Positions 43,022 to 52,038 of a DNA stretch of 64,000 nt are shown here, one piece after another. Under the pieces are notes generated by a model. That model did not search any database and had not been told where the DNA came from. It saw only the letters and a list, made by a program, of their open reading frames with translations. The translations under genes were made by a program, and so were the position numbers. This DNA is from Vibrio cyclitrophicus (lineage in GTDB: Bacteria; Pseudomonadota; Gammaproteobacteria; Enterobacterales; Vibrionaceae), in assembly GCA_023206055.1 (NCBI GenBank), contig CP065366.1:3224001-3288000 (forward strand), in the 5' to 3' direction. How positions within the stretch are numbered: the stretch's first letter is position 1; each line of letters opens with the position of its first letter.

Positions 43022-44452
43022 TTATGACTTCAGTAATTGGCTTAGATCTTTGGCATCCCAATGAGGGAAATGCTTACGAACCAGAGCGTTGAACTCAAGT
43101 TCAAATGCAGAGATGTTACCGACTTGCTGTTCAACAGAGTCCAAACGGTCTCGAATCAAACCCGCACCAACCGTCACGTTGGTTAGACGGTCGATAACGA
43201 TGAAGCCACCGGTATCGGCACTCTCACGGTATTTATCCAATGCGACCGTCTCGTTCAGTGACCATTCACACAAGCCAATACCATTCAGTGGTAACTCCTC
43301 GACAGCGTGGGTCGACAGGTTGTTGATGTCATATTGGTGGCGAACTGTTTCTACCTGACCGACGGTTTTCTTGCCGGCGATCTTAATGTCGTAAGCTTTG
43401 CCCGGTTGCAGTGGCTGTTCAGTCATCCACACGATGTCTGCCAATACATGGTTGGTGGATTCAATTTGCGCGTTTTCCAACACAATCAAATCGCCACGAC
43501 TGATATCGATCTCATCTTCAAGAGTCAGCGTTACCGCCAAGCCCGCTTGTGCTGATTCAAGTTCACCATCAAAGGTCACAATGCTTGCCACTTTAGAGGT
43601 TTTACCTGAAGGCAACGCCTTAATTTCATCACCCACGCTGACACGACCAGAAGCCACTGTGCCGGCAAAGCCGCGGAAATCTAGGTTAGGACGATTGACG
43701 TACTGCACAGGGAAGCGGAATTCACCCGCAGAGCGTTTTTGGTCAATGTCGACGTTTTCTAGTACTTCTAATAGCGATGGGCCTTCGAACCATGCAAGCT
43801 CTTTACTTGGTGCAGCAACGTTAATGCCTTCAAGTGCCGAAACAGGCAGAATTTGAATGTTAGTTTCGCCTTCTAGGTTTTCAGCAAACTCTAGATACTG
43901 ATCGCGAATCTCTTCAAAACGATCTTGCGAGTACTCGACGAGATCCATTTTGTTGACTGCGACGATGAAATGCTTCAAGCCAAGCAGGTTAGAAATAAAC
44001 GAGTGACGACGTGTTTGATCCAGAACGCCCTTACGAGCATCAATCAGGATCACAGCCAGATCACACGTTGAAGCGCCGGTTGCCATGTTACGTGTGTACT
44101 GCTCATGCCCTGGGGTATCAGCAATAATGAATTTGCGTTTTTGCGTCGAGAAGTAGCGGTAAGCTACGTCGATCGTGATGCCTTGCTCACGTTCAGCCTG
44201 CAAGCCATCAACAAGCAACGCCAAGTCAGGCTTCTCACCTGTAGTACCCACTCGTTGGCTATCCGAGTGAACTGCTGCTAGCTGATCTTCATAAATCTGT
44301 TTTGTATCATGGAGCAAGCGACCGATTAACGTACTTTTACCGTCATCTACTGAACCACAAGTTAAAAATCTAAGCATAGATTTATGCTGATGCTGACTTA
44401 GATAACCTTCAATCCCTAGTTCAGCCAATTCGGCTTCTACTGCACTATTCAT
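43022..44452 (-). CDS. cysN: Sulfate adenylyltransferase subunit 1 (GTPase)
   Basis: CysN couples GTP hydrolysis to APS formation by CysD. The 476-residue protein is EF-Tu-like: P-loop GSVDDGKSTLIGRLLHDT (near residue 32), switch II ADTPGHEQYTRNM (near 110), NKMD (near 167) and two beta-barrel domains. There is no fused APS kinase domain, consistent with the separate cysC downstream. It begins 18 bases after cysD and ends 65 bases before the permease. Confidence 0.96.
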   Translation of the reverse strand: MNSAVEAELAELGIEGYLSQHQHKSMLRFLTCGSVDDGKSTLIGRLLHDTKQIYEDQLAAVHSDSQRVGTTGEKPDLALLVDGLQAEREQGITIDVAYRYFSTQKRKFIIADTPGHEQYTRNMATGASTCDLAVILIDARKGVLDQTRRHSFISNLLGLKHFIVAVNKMDLVEYSQDRFEEIRDQYLEFAENLEGETNIQILPVSALEGINVAAPSKELAWFEGPSLLEVLENVDIDQKRSAGEFRFPVQYVNRPNLDFRGFAGTVASGRVSVGDEIKALPSGKTSKVASIVTFDGELESAQAGLAVTLTLEDEIDISRGDLIVLENAQIESTNHVLADIVWMTEQPLQPGKAYDIKIAGKKTVGQVETVRHQYDINNLSTHAVEELPLNGIGLCEWSLNETVALDKYRESADTGGFIVIDRLTNVTVGAGLIRDRLDSVEQQVGNISAFELEFNALVRKHFPHWDAKDLSQLLKS

Positions 44453-44470
44453 TTTTCTTTCCTTAGATTC

Positions 44471-45379
44471 TTAGAAATAACCTTGGCGCTTTTTCAGCTC
44501 CATTGAGCCCGACTGATCGTGGTCTATCGCTCGACCTTGACGCTCACTAGACGTTGCCACCAGCATCTCTTCAATAATGCCTGTTAACGTATTCGCCTCA
44601 GATTCAACGGCTCCGGTCAGTGGGTAACAACCCAAAGTACGGAAGCGAACGCTTTTCTCTTCAATCACTTCACCTTCTTGCAGCTCCATACGGTCATCAT
44701 CAACCATGATCAACATGCCATCACGCTCAACCACAGGACGCTTGTCTGAAAGGTAAAGTGGAACAATATCGATGCTCTCTAGGTAGATGTATTGCCAGAT
44801 ATCGAGCTCAGTCCAGTTAGATAGCGGGAATACACGAATGCTTTCGCCTTTATTAACCTGGCCGTTATAGGTATGCCAAAGTTCAGGGCGCTGGTTTTTT
44901 GGATCCCATGTGTGGTTCTTGTCGCGGAAAGAATAAACACGCTCTTTCGCTCGAGATTTTTCTTCATCACGACGCGCACCACCAAAAGCGGCATCGAACC
45001 CGTACTTGTTTAACGCCTGCTTAAGGCCTTGAGTTTTCATGATGTCAGTGTGCTTGGAAGAACCGTGTACGAACGGGCTGCATCCCATCTCAATACCTTC
45101 TGGGTTCTTATGTACTAAAAGGTCGAAGCCGTACTTTTTAGCCGTACGATCACGAAACTCAATCATCTCGCGAAATTTCCAATCCGTATCAACATGCAAT
45201 AGTGGGAATGGAATCTTGCCTGGATAAAACGCTTTGCGAGCTAAATGAAGCATCACAGAAGAATCTTTACCGATGGAGTACATCATCACTGGGTTATCAA
45301 ACTCAGCAGCAACTTCACGGATAATATGAATACTTTCCGCTTCAAGCTGTTTTAGGTGGGTTAAACGTTCTTGGTCCAT
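44471..45379 (-). CDS. cysD: Sulfate adenylyltransferase subunit 2
   Basis: CysD is the ATP pyrophosphatase subunit that forms adenosine 5'-phosphosulfate from ATP and sulfate. The 302-residue protein has the PP-loop YSIGKDSSVMLHLARKAF (near residue 35), HVDTDWKFREM (near residue 63) and the FGGARRDEEKSRAKERVYS region (near residue 132). Length matches E. coli (302). It is first in the minus-strand cys operon, so a CysB-controlled promoter should lie in the adjoining 450-bp gap. Confidence 0.97.
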   Translation of the reverse strand: MDQERLTHLKQLEAESIHIIREVAAEFDNPVMMYSIGKDSSVMLHLARKAFYPGKIPFPLLHVDTDWKFREMIEFRDRTAKKYGFDLLVHKNPEGIEMGCSPFVHGSSKHTDIMKTQGLKQALNKYGFDAAFGGARRDEEKSRAKERVYSFRDKNHTWDPKNQRPELWHTYNGQVNKGESIRVFPLSNWTELDIWQYIYLESIDIVPLYLSDKRPVVERDGMLIMVDDDRMELQEGEVIEEKSVRFRTLGCYPLTGAVESEANTLTGIIEEMLVATSSERQGRAIDHDQSGSMELKKRQGYF

Positions 45380-45829
45380 TTCAGTGCTTCCTTTAAGGCT
45401 CGCAGTACGAGCAATTCATTACTTGGTCTTGCCAAGCAAGGGATTTAACTCATCCACTTGAGTGAATGGGAGTATTGGCACTAGAAGAAAACAGAAGCTT
45501 CGTTTTGAGCTATCCTTGCTATTCATCTGCCTGATACGTCCTTGACATAGGCATTATGACGAGCCTCTCATATTACTGGAAATTCTAAAATTTCATTTTT
45601 TATTCGAAAAGCTGATAAGGGATGAGATTCATCGATAAATAGGTGAAATGAATGGACTAATACTATCGATGTGATTTGTACATTGATTGAGCAGGTTTGG
45701 GAGGCGTCTTGCAGAACACCATAAAGTAATCGATCTAAGTCACGAATTAACATTCGTTGTAATCATTGTTTCATTCGGTTTTGTTACATTACGCAACGAA
45801 TTTTCTACTATCCACTTTGGAGCTACAAA
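45380..45829. promoter_or_regulatory. Divergent 450-bp intergenic region between cysD and cpdB
   Basis: No credible gene is present; a 61-codon minus-strand frame at 45568-45753 has no convincing ribosome site or domain. The region should hold the cysD promoter (minus) and the cpdB promoter (plus). An AT-rich block near 45584-45615 is the best place for a CysB site, whose consensus is too loose to assign by eye. A hairpin GCTCG-n5-CGAGC (about 45403-45417) lies in the probable cysD 5' leader. Near 45670 is TGTGATTTGTACATT, only half of a CRP site. Confidence 0.35.
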
Positions 45830-47806
45830 ATGAAAGTTGCAATGAAACCTTTGTCATTGGCTGTACTTGCGGGTCTTGGTTTGACTCTAGCAGGCTGCAC
45901 AACAACACCAGATACCGATGAAGTGATTAAATTACGTGTCGTAGAAACGACGGATATCCATACCAACCTAATGGATTACGACTACTACAAAGACAAGCCG
46001 TCGAAAAAAATCGGCTTAGCACGTACTGCAACTCTAGTAAAAGAAGCTCAAAGCGAAGTAACCAACAGCGTATTAGTTGATAACGGTGACTTACTGCAAG
46101 GTAGCCCAATGGGTGACTACATGGCAGACAAAGGCATCGAAGCGGGTGAAGTTCACCCTGCATACAAAGCAATGAATCAACTAAGCTACGACGCTGCAAA
46201 CCTAGGTAACCACGAATTCAACTACGGTCTTGAGTTCCTAGAAGAATCGATCAACGACGCTGATTTCCCATACATCAGTGCTAACGTTTACGACGCAGAA
46301 ACTAAAGAACACTACTTCACGCCTTACATCATCAAGACGCACACGTTTGAAGATACAGCTGGTGTAAAACATGAAGTAAAAGTCGGCTACATCGGTTTTG
46401 TTCCACCACAAATCATGACGTGGGATAAGAAGAACCTTGAAGGCAAAGTGATCGCTCGTGACATCATTGAGACCGCTAACGAGTTAGTACCTCAAATGAA
46501 GGCTGAAGGTGCAGACGTTATCGTTGCAATCCCTCACTCTGGCGTATCTCAAGACCCATACAAAGCTGGCGAAGAGAACTCTACGCTTTACCTTTCTGAA
46601 GTAGAAGGCATTGATGCTATCGCATTCGGTCACTCTCACGCAGTATTCCCAGGTAAAGGCTTCGACAACATCCAAGGCGTTGACAACGAAAATGGCACAA
46701 TGAACGGTGTTGCGGCAGTAATGCCAGGTCGTTGGGGTAGCCATGTAGGTGTTATGGACCTAACACTTGCACAAAAAGACGGTAAGTGGGAAGTGGTTAA
46801 AGGCCAATCTGAAGCACGCCCTATCTACGACAAGATCGAGAAGAAGTCGCTTGCTGCAGCTGATAAAGGCATCGTGACAGCACTAGAAAAAGACCACGCA
46901 GGTACTCGTGAGTTTGTTAACCAACCAATTGGTAAAGCAGACGATGTGATGTACAGCTTCCTGTCTCTAGTACAAGACGATCCAACAGTGCAGATTGTTA
47001 ACCTTGCACAGAAAGATTACGTTGAGCAATTCATCCAAGGTGACCCAGACCTAGATGGTACTCCAGTACTTTCAGCAGCTGCACCATTCAAAGCGGGCGG
47101 CCGTAAGAATGACCCAGCGAACTTCACTGAAGTTGAGTCTGGTCAACTGACATTCCGTAACGCAGCTGACTTATACCTTTACCCGAACACGCTAGTCGCG
47201 ATGAAGGTAACAGGTCACGAAGTAAAAGAGTGGCTTGAGTGTTCTGCTGGTCAGTTCAACCAAGTTGATGTTAACTCAACAGCACCACAACAGTTGATCG
47301 AGTGGGATAACTTCCGCACTTACAACTTCGATGTTATCGACGGTGTTGATTACCAAATCGACGTAACGCAACCTGCGAAATACGATGCAAACTGTAAAGT
47401 CGTTAACCCTGACTCACAACGTATTGTTGGCCTAACTTACCAAGGTAAGCCAATCGACATGAAGCAAGACTTCCTGATCGCAACCAACAACTACCGTGCT
47501 TACAGTGCTAAGTTCCCAGGTACGGGTGAAGACTTCATCGCATTTGATGCTCCAGATGAGAACCGTACTGTTCTTGCGAACTACATCTCTCGCGTAAGCA
47601 AAGAGCAAGGTCAAGTTAGCCCAACAGCTGATAACAACTGGTCATTTGCGCCAATCAAAACGGATAACACACTAGATATCCGCTTTGAAACATCTCCAAG
47701 CGACAAAGCGGCAGAGTTCATCAAAGAAAAGGGGCAATACCCGATGAAACGTGTTGCGACTGACGATGTTGGTTTCGCTGTTTACCAGATTGACCTAACT
47801 AAATAG
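45830..47806 (+). CDS. cpdB: 2',3'-cyclic-nucleotide 2'-phosphodiesterase/3'-nucleotidase, lipoprotein form
   Basis: CpdB cleaves 2',3'-cyclic nucleotides and 3'-nucleotides in the periplasm, feeding nucleoside and phosphate scavenging. The 658-residue protein has metallophosphoesterase motifs RVVETTDIHTNLMDYDYY (near residue 41), DNGDLLQG (near 85), GNHEFNYG (near 126) and FGHSHAVFPG (near 265), then the 5'-nucleotidase C-terminal domain (about 350-620, FRNAADLYLYPNTLVAMKVTG in part). Residues 1-24 form a lipoprotein signal with LAGC lipobox. E. coli CpdB is a soluble periplasmic protein, so the lipobox is a difference. The next terminator is at 47837. Confidence 0.93.
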   Translation: MKVAMKPLSLAVLAGLGLTLAGCTTTPDTDEVIKLRVVETTDIHTNLMDYDYYKDKPSKKIGLARTATLVKEAQSEVTNSVLVDNGDLLQGSPMGDYMADKGIEAGEVHPAYKAMNQLSYDAANLGNHEFNYGLEFLEESINDADFPYISANVYDAETKEHYFTPYIIKTHTFEDTAGVKHEVKVGYIGFVPPQIMTWDKKNLEGKVIARDIIETANELVPQMKAEGADVIVAIPHSGVSQDPYKAGEENSTLYLSEVEGIDAIAFGHSHAVFPGKGFDNIQGVDNENGTMNGVAAVMPGRWGSHVGVMDLTLAQKDGKWEVVKGQSEARPIYDKIEKKSLAAADKGIVTALEKDHAGTREFVNQPIGKADDVMYSFLSLVQDDPTVQIVNLAQKDYVEQFIQGDPDLDGTPVLSAAAPFKAGGRKNDPANFTEVESGQLTFRNAADLYLYPNTLVAMKVTGHEVKEWLECSAGQFNQVDVNSTAPQQLIEWDNFRTYNFDVIDGVDYQIDVTQPAKYDANCKVVNPDSQRIVGLTYQGKPIDMKQDFLIATNNYRAYSAKFPGTGEDFIAFDAPDENRTVLANYISRVSKEQGQVSPTADNNWSFAPIKTDNTLDIRFETSPSDKAAEFIKEKGQYPMKRVATDDVGFAVYQIDLTK

Positions 47807-47836
47807 ATTACCCAGTAATCCATAGTTAACATTCTG

Positions 47837-47868
47837 AAAGGCTGAGTTTAACGACTCAGCCTTTTTCT
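47837..47868 (+). terminator. Terminator after cpdB
   Basis: AAAGGCTGAGTttaacgACTCAGCCTTTTTCTT forms a 10-11-bp perfect stem followed by T-rich sequence, 30 bases after the cpdB stop. The remaining 220 bp up to the DedA gene hold no further feature I can identify, apart from the ribosome site near 48080. Confidence 0.9.
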
Positions 47869-48090
47869 TTTCTTATCTAAATTCAGAGTCTAAAGCCTTA
47901 ACTTTCGCCCCTTAAACACCTGCTCATTCTTCATCTAAATCGCACGCCTCAAATCATCAATTGAATCCAATCAACGTAAAAAAGCAGCAATTCGCTGTAA
48001 GTTTTTCAGAGCTCCTCCTGTCTATTTAATTTACTACACTCAATGAATGGCCAACAAGCCATTCATCTATAGGATAGATAAGGACATTTG

Positions 48091-48678
48091 ATGGGCACCG
48101 TCGAGAGCATTCAAGCATGGTTAAATACAGGAGAGGAATCGCTGCTATGGCTGATGCTTGGCATTATTGCGCTTTCTTACCTGCTTGAAGATCTGGCGAT
48201 TGTTACAGCGGCAGGTTTAGCCACTCAAGGTCTCATACTACCTCAATATGCGCTGCTTGCTATTTTCATCGGCATTGCCACAGGTGATCTCGGTCTCTAT
48301 TACCTAGGTAAATCAGGGCGTTATTTCAGAGGTGTTCGTTACAAAGCCCTCACCAACCGATACTTTCGAGCGCTTCGTACCAAATTACGTCAAAACGCAT
48401 TCAGCAGTCTTTTTGTCATCCGCTTTATACCGGGGCTTCGTACCGTTGGTTTTACCTTAAGTGGTTTTTTCGCCATACCACTGCCTACTTTCTTGTTTGC
48501 CGTTATTAGTGCCACCGCGATCTGGACTGGCATTGTCTTCTCTGCCATCTACTATTTAGGGACATCAGCGTGGCTGCAAGCCTCTGAATATCAATGGATC
48601 ATCATCCCGTGTGCCATCGCTTTGCTGTTTATCGGCAATCGATTAATGAATAGAACCTACTCTAGAGGATTATCATGA
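48091..48678 (+). CDS. DedA-family membrane protein
   Basis: DedA proteins are polytopic inner-membrane proteins; some flip undecaprenyl phosphate or phospholipids. The 195-residue protein has the family pattern of about five helices. Signature stretches are GDLGLYYLGKSGR near residue 65 and RFIPGLRTVGFTLSGFFAIPL near residue 110 (the RFIPGLRT/GxGxGAMG region). ATG 48091 was preferred over TTG 48088 because AAGGA lies seven bases before it. Its stop overlaps the ATP-grasp gene start (ATGA). Leading an operon with an ATP-grasp enzyme and an acyltransferase, it may move a lipid made or modified by its neighbours. Confidence 0.85.
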   Translation: MGTVESIQAWLNTGEESLLWLMLGIIALSYLLEDLAIVTAAGLATQGLILPQYALLAIFIGIATGDLGLYYLGKSGRYFRGVRYKALTNRYFRALRTKLRQNAFSSLFVIRFIPGLRTVGFTLSGFFAIPLPTFLFAVISATAIWTGIVFSAIYYLGTSAWLQASEYQWIIIPCAIALLFIGNRLMNRTYSRGLS

Positions 48679-49808
48679 GTTCACCGCAAGATATTCGCAT
48701 CATTCCAGCACATCAAATCAATGCAGGTATGCCTTTGCTTGAAAAAGATACCGTGCGCAGTGTCTCTCCTTATGAGTTTCTTCCAACGTGGTTCTTCTAC
48801 ACGCCAGTGGTGATTCAAAGCCTGATGCAAGGGTTACGGCACTTTGATTGGGCTCTGCCGCTCATCGCCAACCCGAGCATCAAACTCAGTGGTATGGTCG
48901 GCGAATCGAAACACGAAATATTGAGCCTTGCTGGATCATCAAGTAAGCGTTGGATCTCTCCATTTATCACTCTAACCAAAACCGATCTCAGCAGTAAGAA
49001 ACAAGCTGAAGATGCGCGCAGTGCACTCATCCAATCGGATCTTAACTTTCCCATTGTCGCGAAACCGGATCTTGGTTGCCGAGGTGTCGGGGTAAAGCTG
49101 ATCAACAACCAAGATCAACTTGAGCAGTATGTTGAATCCTTCCCAAATAATGCTCGCTTTCTTCTGCAAGAAAAGGCGCCTTATCAAGCCGAGGCTGGCG
49201 TTTTCTATGTTCGTTACCCGAATAGCAAACAAGGCGAGATCATCTCGATCACTCTCAAATATTCGCCAATGGTGACGGGGGATGGCAACTCTACACTTAA
49301 ACAGTTAATCGAGAACAGCCCACGTGCAGGGCAACTCAGTCACCTGTATCTACCAAGACATGAAGATAAATTGGATCGAGTGCTCGCAGAGGGCGAAGAG
49401 TTCCAACTTGCGTTTGCGGGTAGCCATAGTCGTGGCTGTATCTTCCGAGACGGTAATCAATACATAACTCAAGCTTTAACCGAACGTTTAGATGAGATAT
49501 TCGACGACTTTGATGGCTTTCATTTTGGTCGACTCGACGTCAAATTCAAAGACATGCACAGCCTAATGAGAGGTGAGGATTTCACTATCCTTGAGGTCAA
49601 TGGTGCAAGCAGTGAAGCTGGGCACATCTGGGATCGCAACACACCGCTGCGAGAGATATTTTCCACGCTACTTCTTCAATACCGCATTCTTTTTGATATT
49701 GGCGCTCAACAGAAACAAAAAGGCCACCAACCTCCTTCTTTTAAGAGCTTATTTAACGCGTGGCAAGAAGAGAGACGTCTTGTTCAACAATATCCGACCA
49801 CCGATTAA
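48675..49808 (+). CDS. ATP-grasp ligase of unknown substrate
   Basis: This 377-residue soluble protein has an ATP-grasp fold of the D-Ala-D-Ala ligase/carbamoyl-phosphate-synthase type. It shows FPIVAKPDLGCRGVGVKLI near residue 123 (ATP-lysine and glycine-rich loop), FLLQEKAPYQAEAGVFYV near 155 and a C-terminal metal-binding RGEDFTILEVNGASSEAGHIWD near residue 300 with the Glu and Asn ligands. It lacks the usual ddl N-terminal signature. A carboxylate-amine or carboxylate-thiol ligation is expected, but its acid and nucleophile cannot be read from sequence. It starts inside the DedA stop and is followed 19 bases later by the DinB gene. Confidence 0.82.
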   Translation: MSSPQDIRIIPAHQINAGMPLLEKDTVRSVSPYEFLPTWFFYTPVVIQSLMQGLRHFDWALPLIANPSIKLSGMVGESKHEILSLAGSSSKRWISPFITLTKTDLSSKKQAEDARSALIQSDLNFPIVAKPDLGCRGVGVKLINNQDQLEQYVESFPNNARFLLQEKAPYQAEAGVFYVRYPNSKQGEIISITLKYSPMVTGDGNSTLKQLIENSPRAGQLSHLYLPRHEDKLDRVLAEGEEFQLAFAGSHSRGCIFRDGNQYITQALTERLDEIFDDFDGFHFGRLDVKFKDMHSLMRGEDFTILEVNGASSEAGHIWDRNTPLREIFSTLLLQYRILFDIGAQQKQKGHQPPSFKSLFNAWQEERRLVQQYPTTD

Positions 49809-49827
49809 CTTTGTACGAGGATCATGA

Positions 49828-50370
49828 ATGAACCCCATAGCCCAACCGAGCGCCCTCACATCTTTCTCTCCTAGTATCAAAGGAGCGGTAGAGATATTGA
49901 ATCAGGGTTTAGAGTTTCTATTAGCGATTTCTGACAGCGATTACCTGACACGAGCGAAGCCGCACGTCACAAGCTCTATTGGTGAGCATACTCGCCACAC
50001 GCTCGATCTTTTTCATGCGCTTATTTTAAAAGAGAACGCGACCGTTGATTACAATACTCGTCGTCGTGGTCACCCTGTCGAATACGATCGGTCAATTGCG
50101 GTAAAAGAGATCCACTATGTGATCAACTGGCTTGAACGGTTAGACCGCAACGATCTCGAAGCGCCTATCATGATCCAAACCGAGGTTTCGATGGATGCTC
50201 AGGTGTTTGCAAGCCTACCTTCTACCCTAGAAAGAGAAGTGACTTTTGCGGCGCTGCATGCCAATCATCATTACGCGATGATCAAAGTGATCACCACCTT
50301 CCTAGACATTGAAACCTGTAACACCTTTGGTTATGCCCCAACCACCAGTAGCTATCTGAGGGAGCAATAA
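49828..50370 (+). CDS. DinB-fold (YfiT-like) four-helix protein
   Basis: The 180-residue protein is all-helical with the DinB/YfiT pattern of metal-binding histidines: one in SIGEHTRHTLDLFHAL (near residue 50) and a second site in AALHANHHYAMIKV (near residue 150). Members of the fold include thiol transferases that use mycothiol, bacillithiol or glutathione, and maleylpyruvate isomerases. No specific reaction can be named. It is packed in the operon, ending two bases before the NRDE gene. Confidence 0.76.
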   Translation: MNPIAQPSALTSFSPSIKGAVEILNQGLEFLLAISDSDYLTRAKPHVTSSIGEHTRHTLDLFHALILKENATVDYNTRRRGHPVEYDRSIAVKEIHYVINWLERLDRNDLEAPIMIQTEVSMDAQVFASLPSTLEREVTFAALHANHHYAMIKVITTFLDIETCNTFGYAPTTSSYLREQ

Positions 50371-50372
50371 TC

Positions 50373-51122
50373 ATGTGTTCAGTATCTTGGCTACTTGAAG
50401 AAAATGGTTATCAGGTCTTTTTTAATCGTGATGAACAAAAGACGCGAGCACTAGCAATGCCGCCTAAACAGTATCGAGTCAACGATGTCGATATCATCAT
50501 GCCACTCGACCCAACTGGCGGTGGTAGCTGGATCAGTATCAATGAGTTCGGGCTTTCGTTATGCCTACTCAATAACTATCAAGGCATAGTACCTGTTGGA
50601 CCTTTAGTCAGCCGTGGTTTGTTACTCAAGAATCTATCATCGAATCGTAACATCAGTCAGCTCTCTGAAGCATTTCATCAGCTCGACCTGCACACTTTTG
50701 CTCCATTTACCTTGTTGGCTTTCGCGCCGAATTTAACTCAGAACAATGGTTTGGTTATCGCCTACATGTGGGATGGTATTCAACAGCACATCATCGACAC
50801 CGATTCTCCGCTGTTCTCATCCGGTGTTGATTTAGAGCGAGTGCAAGCCTATCGACAAGCAAAATACGATCAGCTTATGACAACAGGTAAGAATCAACAG
50901 AACTTACTTCAGTTTCACTCTCACCATCATAGCGAACAATCTCATTTAGCGACCTGTATGCATCGTGAAGACGCACATACGGTGAGCTTTACACACTTAC
51001 GTAATCTACATGGCCAAGCCTCTATGTTTTATGCACCCGGCTCACCTTGCAAACCAATAAACCCATGCCAGATAAATCAGCAGCGCTTTACCTTCGATTT
51101 GTCACCCGCAATCAATCTATAG
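50373..51122 (+). CDS. NRDE/TANGO2-like protein
   Basis: This 249-residue protein begins MCSVSW, with a cysteine at position 2. It has the FFNRDEQKTRA motif near residue 17, then GGSWISINEFGLSLCLLNNY near residue 48. These are the hallmarks of the NRDE (TANGO2-like) family, an Ntn-hydrolase-like fold in which Cys2 could be the nucleophile after methionine removal. Human TANGO2 has been linked to lipid and heme handling, but bacterial members have no settled role. It is cotranscribed with DinB upstream (two-base gap) and the YHS gene downstream (12-base gap). Confidence 0.78.
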   Translation: MCSVSWLLEENGYQVFFNRDEQKTRALAMPPKQYRVNDVDIIMPLDPTGGGSWISINEFGLSLCLLNNYQGIVPVGPLVSRGLLLKNLSSNRNISQLSEAFHQLDLHTFAPFTLLAFAPNLTQNNGLVIAYMWDGIQQHIIDTDSPLFSSGVDLERVQAYRQAKYDQLMTTGKNQQNLLQFHSHHHSEQSHLATCMHREDAHTVSFTHLRNLHGQASMFYAPGSPCKPINPCQINQQRFTFDLSPAINL

Positions 51123-51134
51123 ATGGAGTCCATC

Positions 51135-51572
51135 ATGAGAAAACTAATCACCATGGTCATGCTACTTGTTAGCCCGTACGTATTTGCTGCCGATGAAATC
51201 TACACCGGCTTCTTTAGCAGTAAGGCGCTCGATGGCTACGATACCGTAGCGTATTTCACTTCTGGGAAACCCGTTGAAGGGAGCAAGAAGTTCAGCACAG
51301 AGTACAAAGGGGCGGATTGGTATTTCTCTTCTGAAAAGAATCTGACTTTATTTGTTAATAATCCTGAAAAATATGCCCCTCAATATGGTGGTTATTGCGC
51401 ATGGGCCGTTTCTGCCAAAAACGACTTCGCACCAGGTGACCCACAGTATTGGACCATAGTTGATGACAAACTTTATCTTAACTACGACCAAGAGATTCAA
51501 ACCACTTGGGAGCAAGACCGTGCACAGCATATTCAACAAGCCGATAAAGCTTGGCCGCAGCTGATTAAGTAA
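51135..51572 (+). CDS. Secreted YHS-domain protein
   Basis: The 145-residue precursor has a signal peptide (about residues 1-18, cleavage after VFA). ATG 51135 was chosen over the first in-frame ATG at 51123 because GGAG lies seven bases upstream and the signal peptide is cleaner. The mature part carries a YHS domain (ALDGYDTVAYFTSGKPVEG near residue 30 and NPEKYAPQYGGYCAWAVS near residue 78), often associated with metal or redox proteins. Function is unknown. Confidence 0.8.
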   Translation: MRKLITMVMLLVSPYVFAADEIYTGFFSSKALDGYDTVAYFTSGKPVEGSKKFSTEYKGADWYFSSEKNLTLFVNNPEKYAPQYGGYCAWAVSAKNDFAPGDPQYWTIVDDKLYLNYDQEIQTTWEQDRAQHIQQADKAWPQLIK

Positions 51573-51582
51573 AGGAATAACC

Positions 51583-52026
51583 ATGACATTCACTCCTGCT
51601 AAACATCTCCCGGCAGCATTTATCGCTTTTGTGTTTGTTCAGTCGCTGTTCTTTAAGTTCACCGGCTCATACGAGACAGATCATATCTTTGGCACGCTCG
51701 CGACATGGTCAGGCTTAAGCTGGTTCGGCTCGTTTGGCGGCTACTTGATTGGATTCGCTGAATTGATTGCGGCCATTTTGTTGTTCACTCGTTGGCATGG
51801 CATCGGCGCCATTATGAGTGTGGGGATCATGAGTGGCGCAATTTTCTTCCACCTATTTACGCCATTAGGTATTCAAATGCCTGAGTTCAATGCAGCGGGT
51901 GAAATTGTCGGTTACGACGGCGGACTATTGTTTGGCATGGCATGCCTAGTCTGGCTATGCGGTGCGTTTTTAAGTGTGAAAGATTTCAAGAATCAAGACG
52001 GTTTCTTAAACAACTTTAGTCAATAA
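51583..52026 (+). CDS. Small four-helix membrane protein, DoxX-like
   Basis: This 147-residue protein has about four membrane helices (near residues 8-24, 48-70, 74-95 and 115-133). Its pattern fits the DoxX-like or DUF417-type small membrane families. The helix-1 end FFKFTGSYETDHIFGTL is characteristic. I cannot name a function. It lies 10 bases after the YHS gene and 12 bases before the acyltransferase gene. Confidence 0.65.
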   Translation: MTFTPAKHLPAAFIAFVFVQSLFFKFTGSYETDHIFGTLATWSGLSWFGSFGGYLIGFAELIAAILLFTRWHGIGAIMSVGIMSGAIFFHLFTPLGIQMPEFNAAGEIVGYDGGLLFGMACLVWLCGAFLSVKDFKNQDGFLNNFSQ

Positions 52027-52038
52027 GGTAGCTTCATT

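Noticed and set aside
43398..43856. 152-aa plus-strand frame inside cysN
   Set aside because: It is antisense to a conserved GTPase gene; no independent evidence.
45660..45690. CRP binding site upstream of cpdB
   Set aside because: Only the TGTGA half matches; the other half is CATTG rather than TCACA.
45568..45753. 61-aa minus-strand frame in the cysD-cpdB gap
   Set aside because: No ribosome binding site, signal or recognisable domain; AT-rich intergenic sequence gives such frames by chance.
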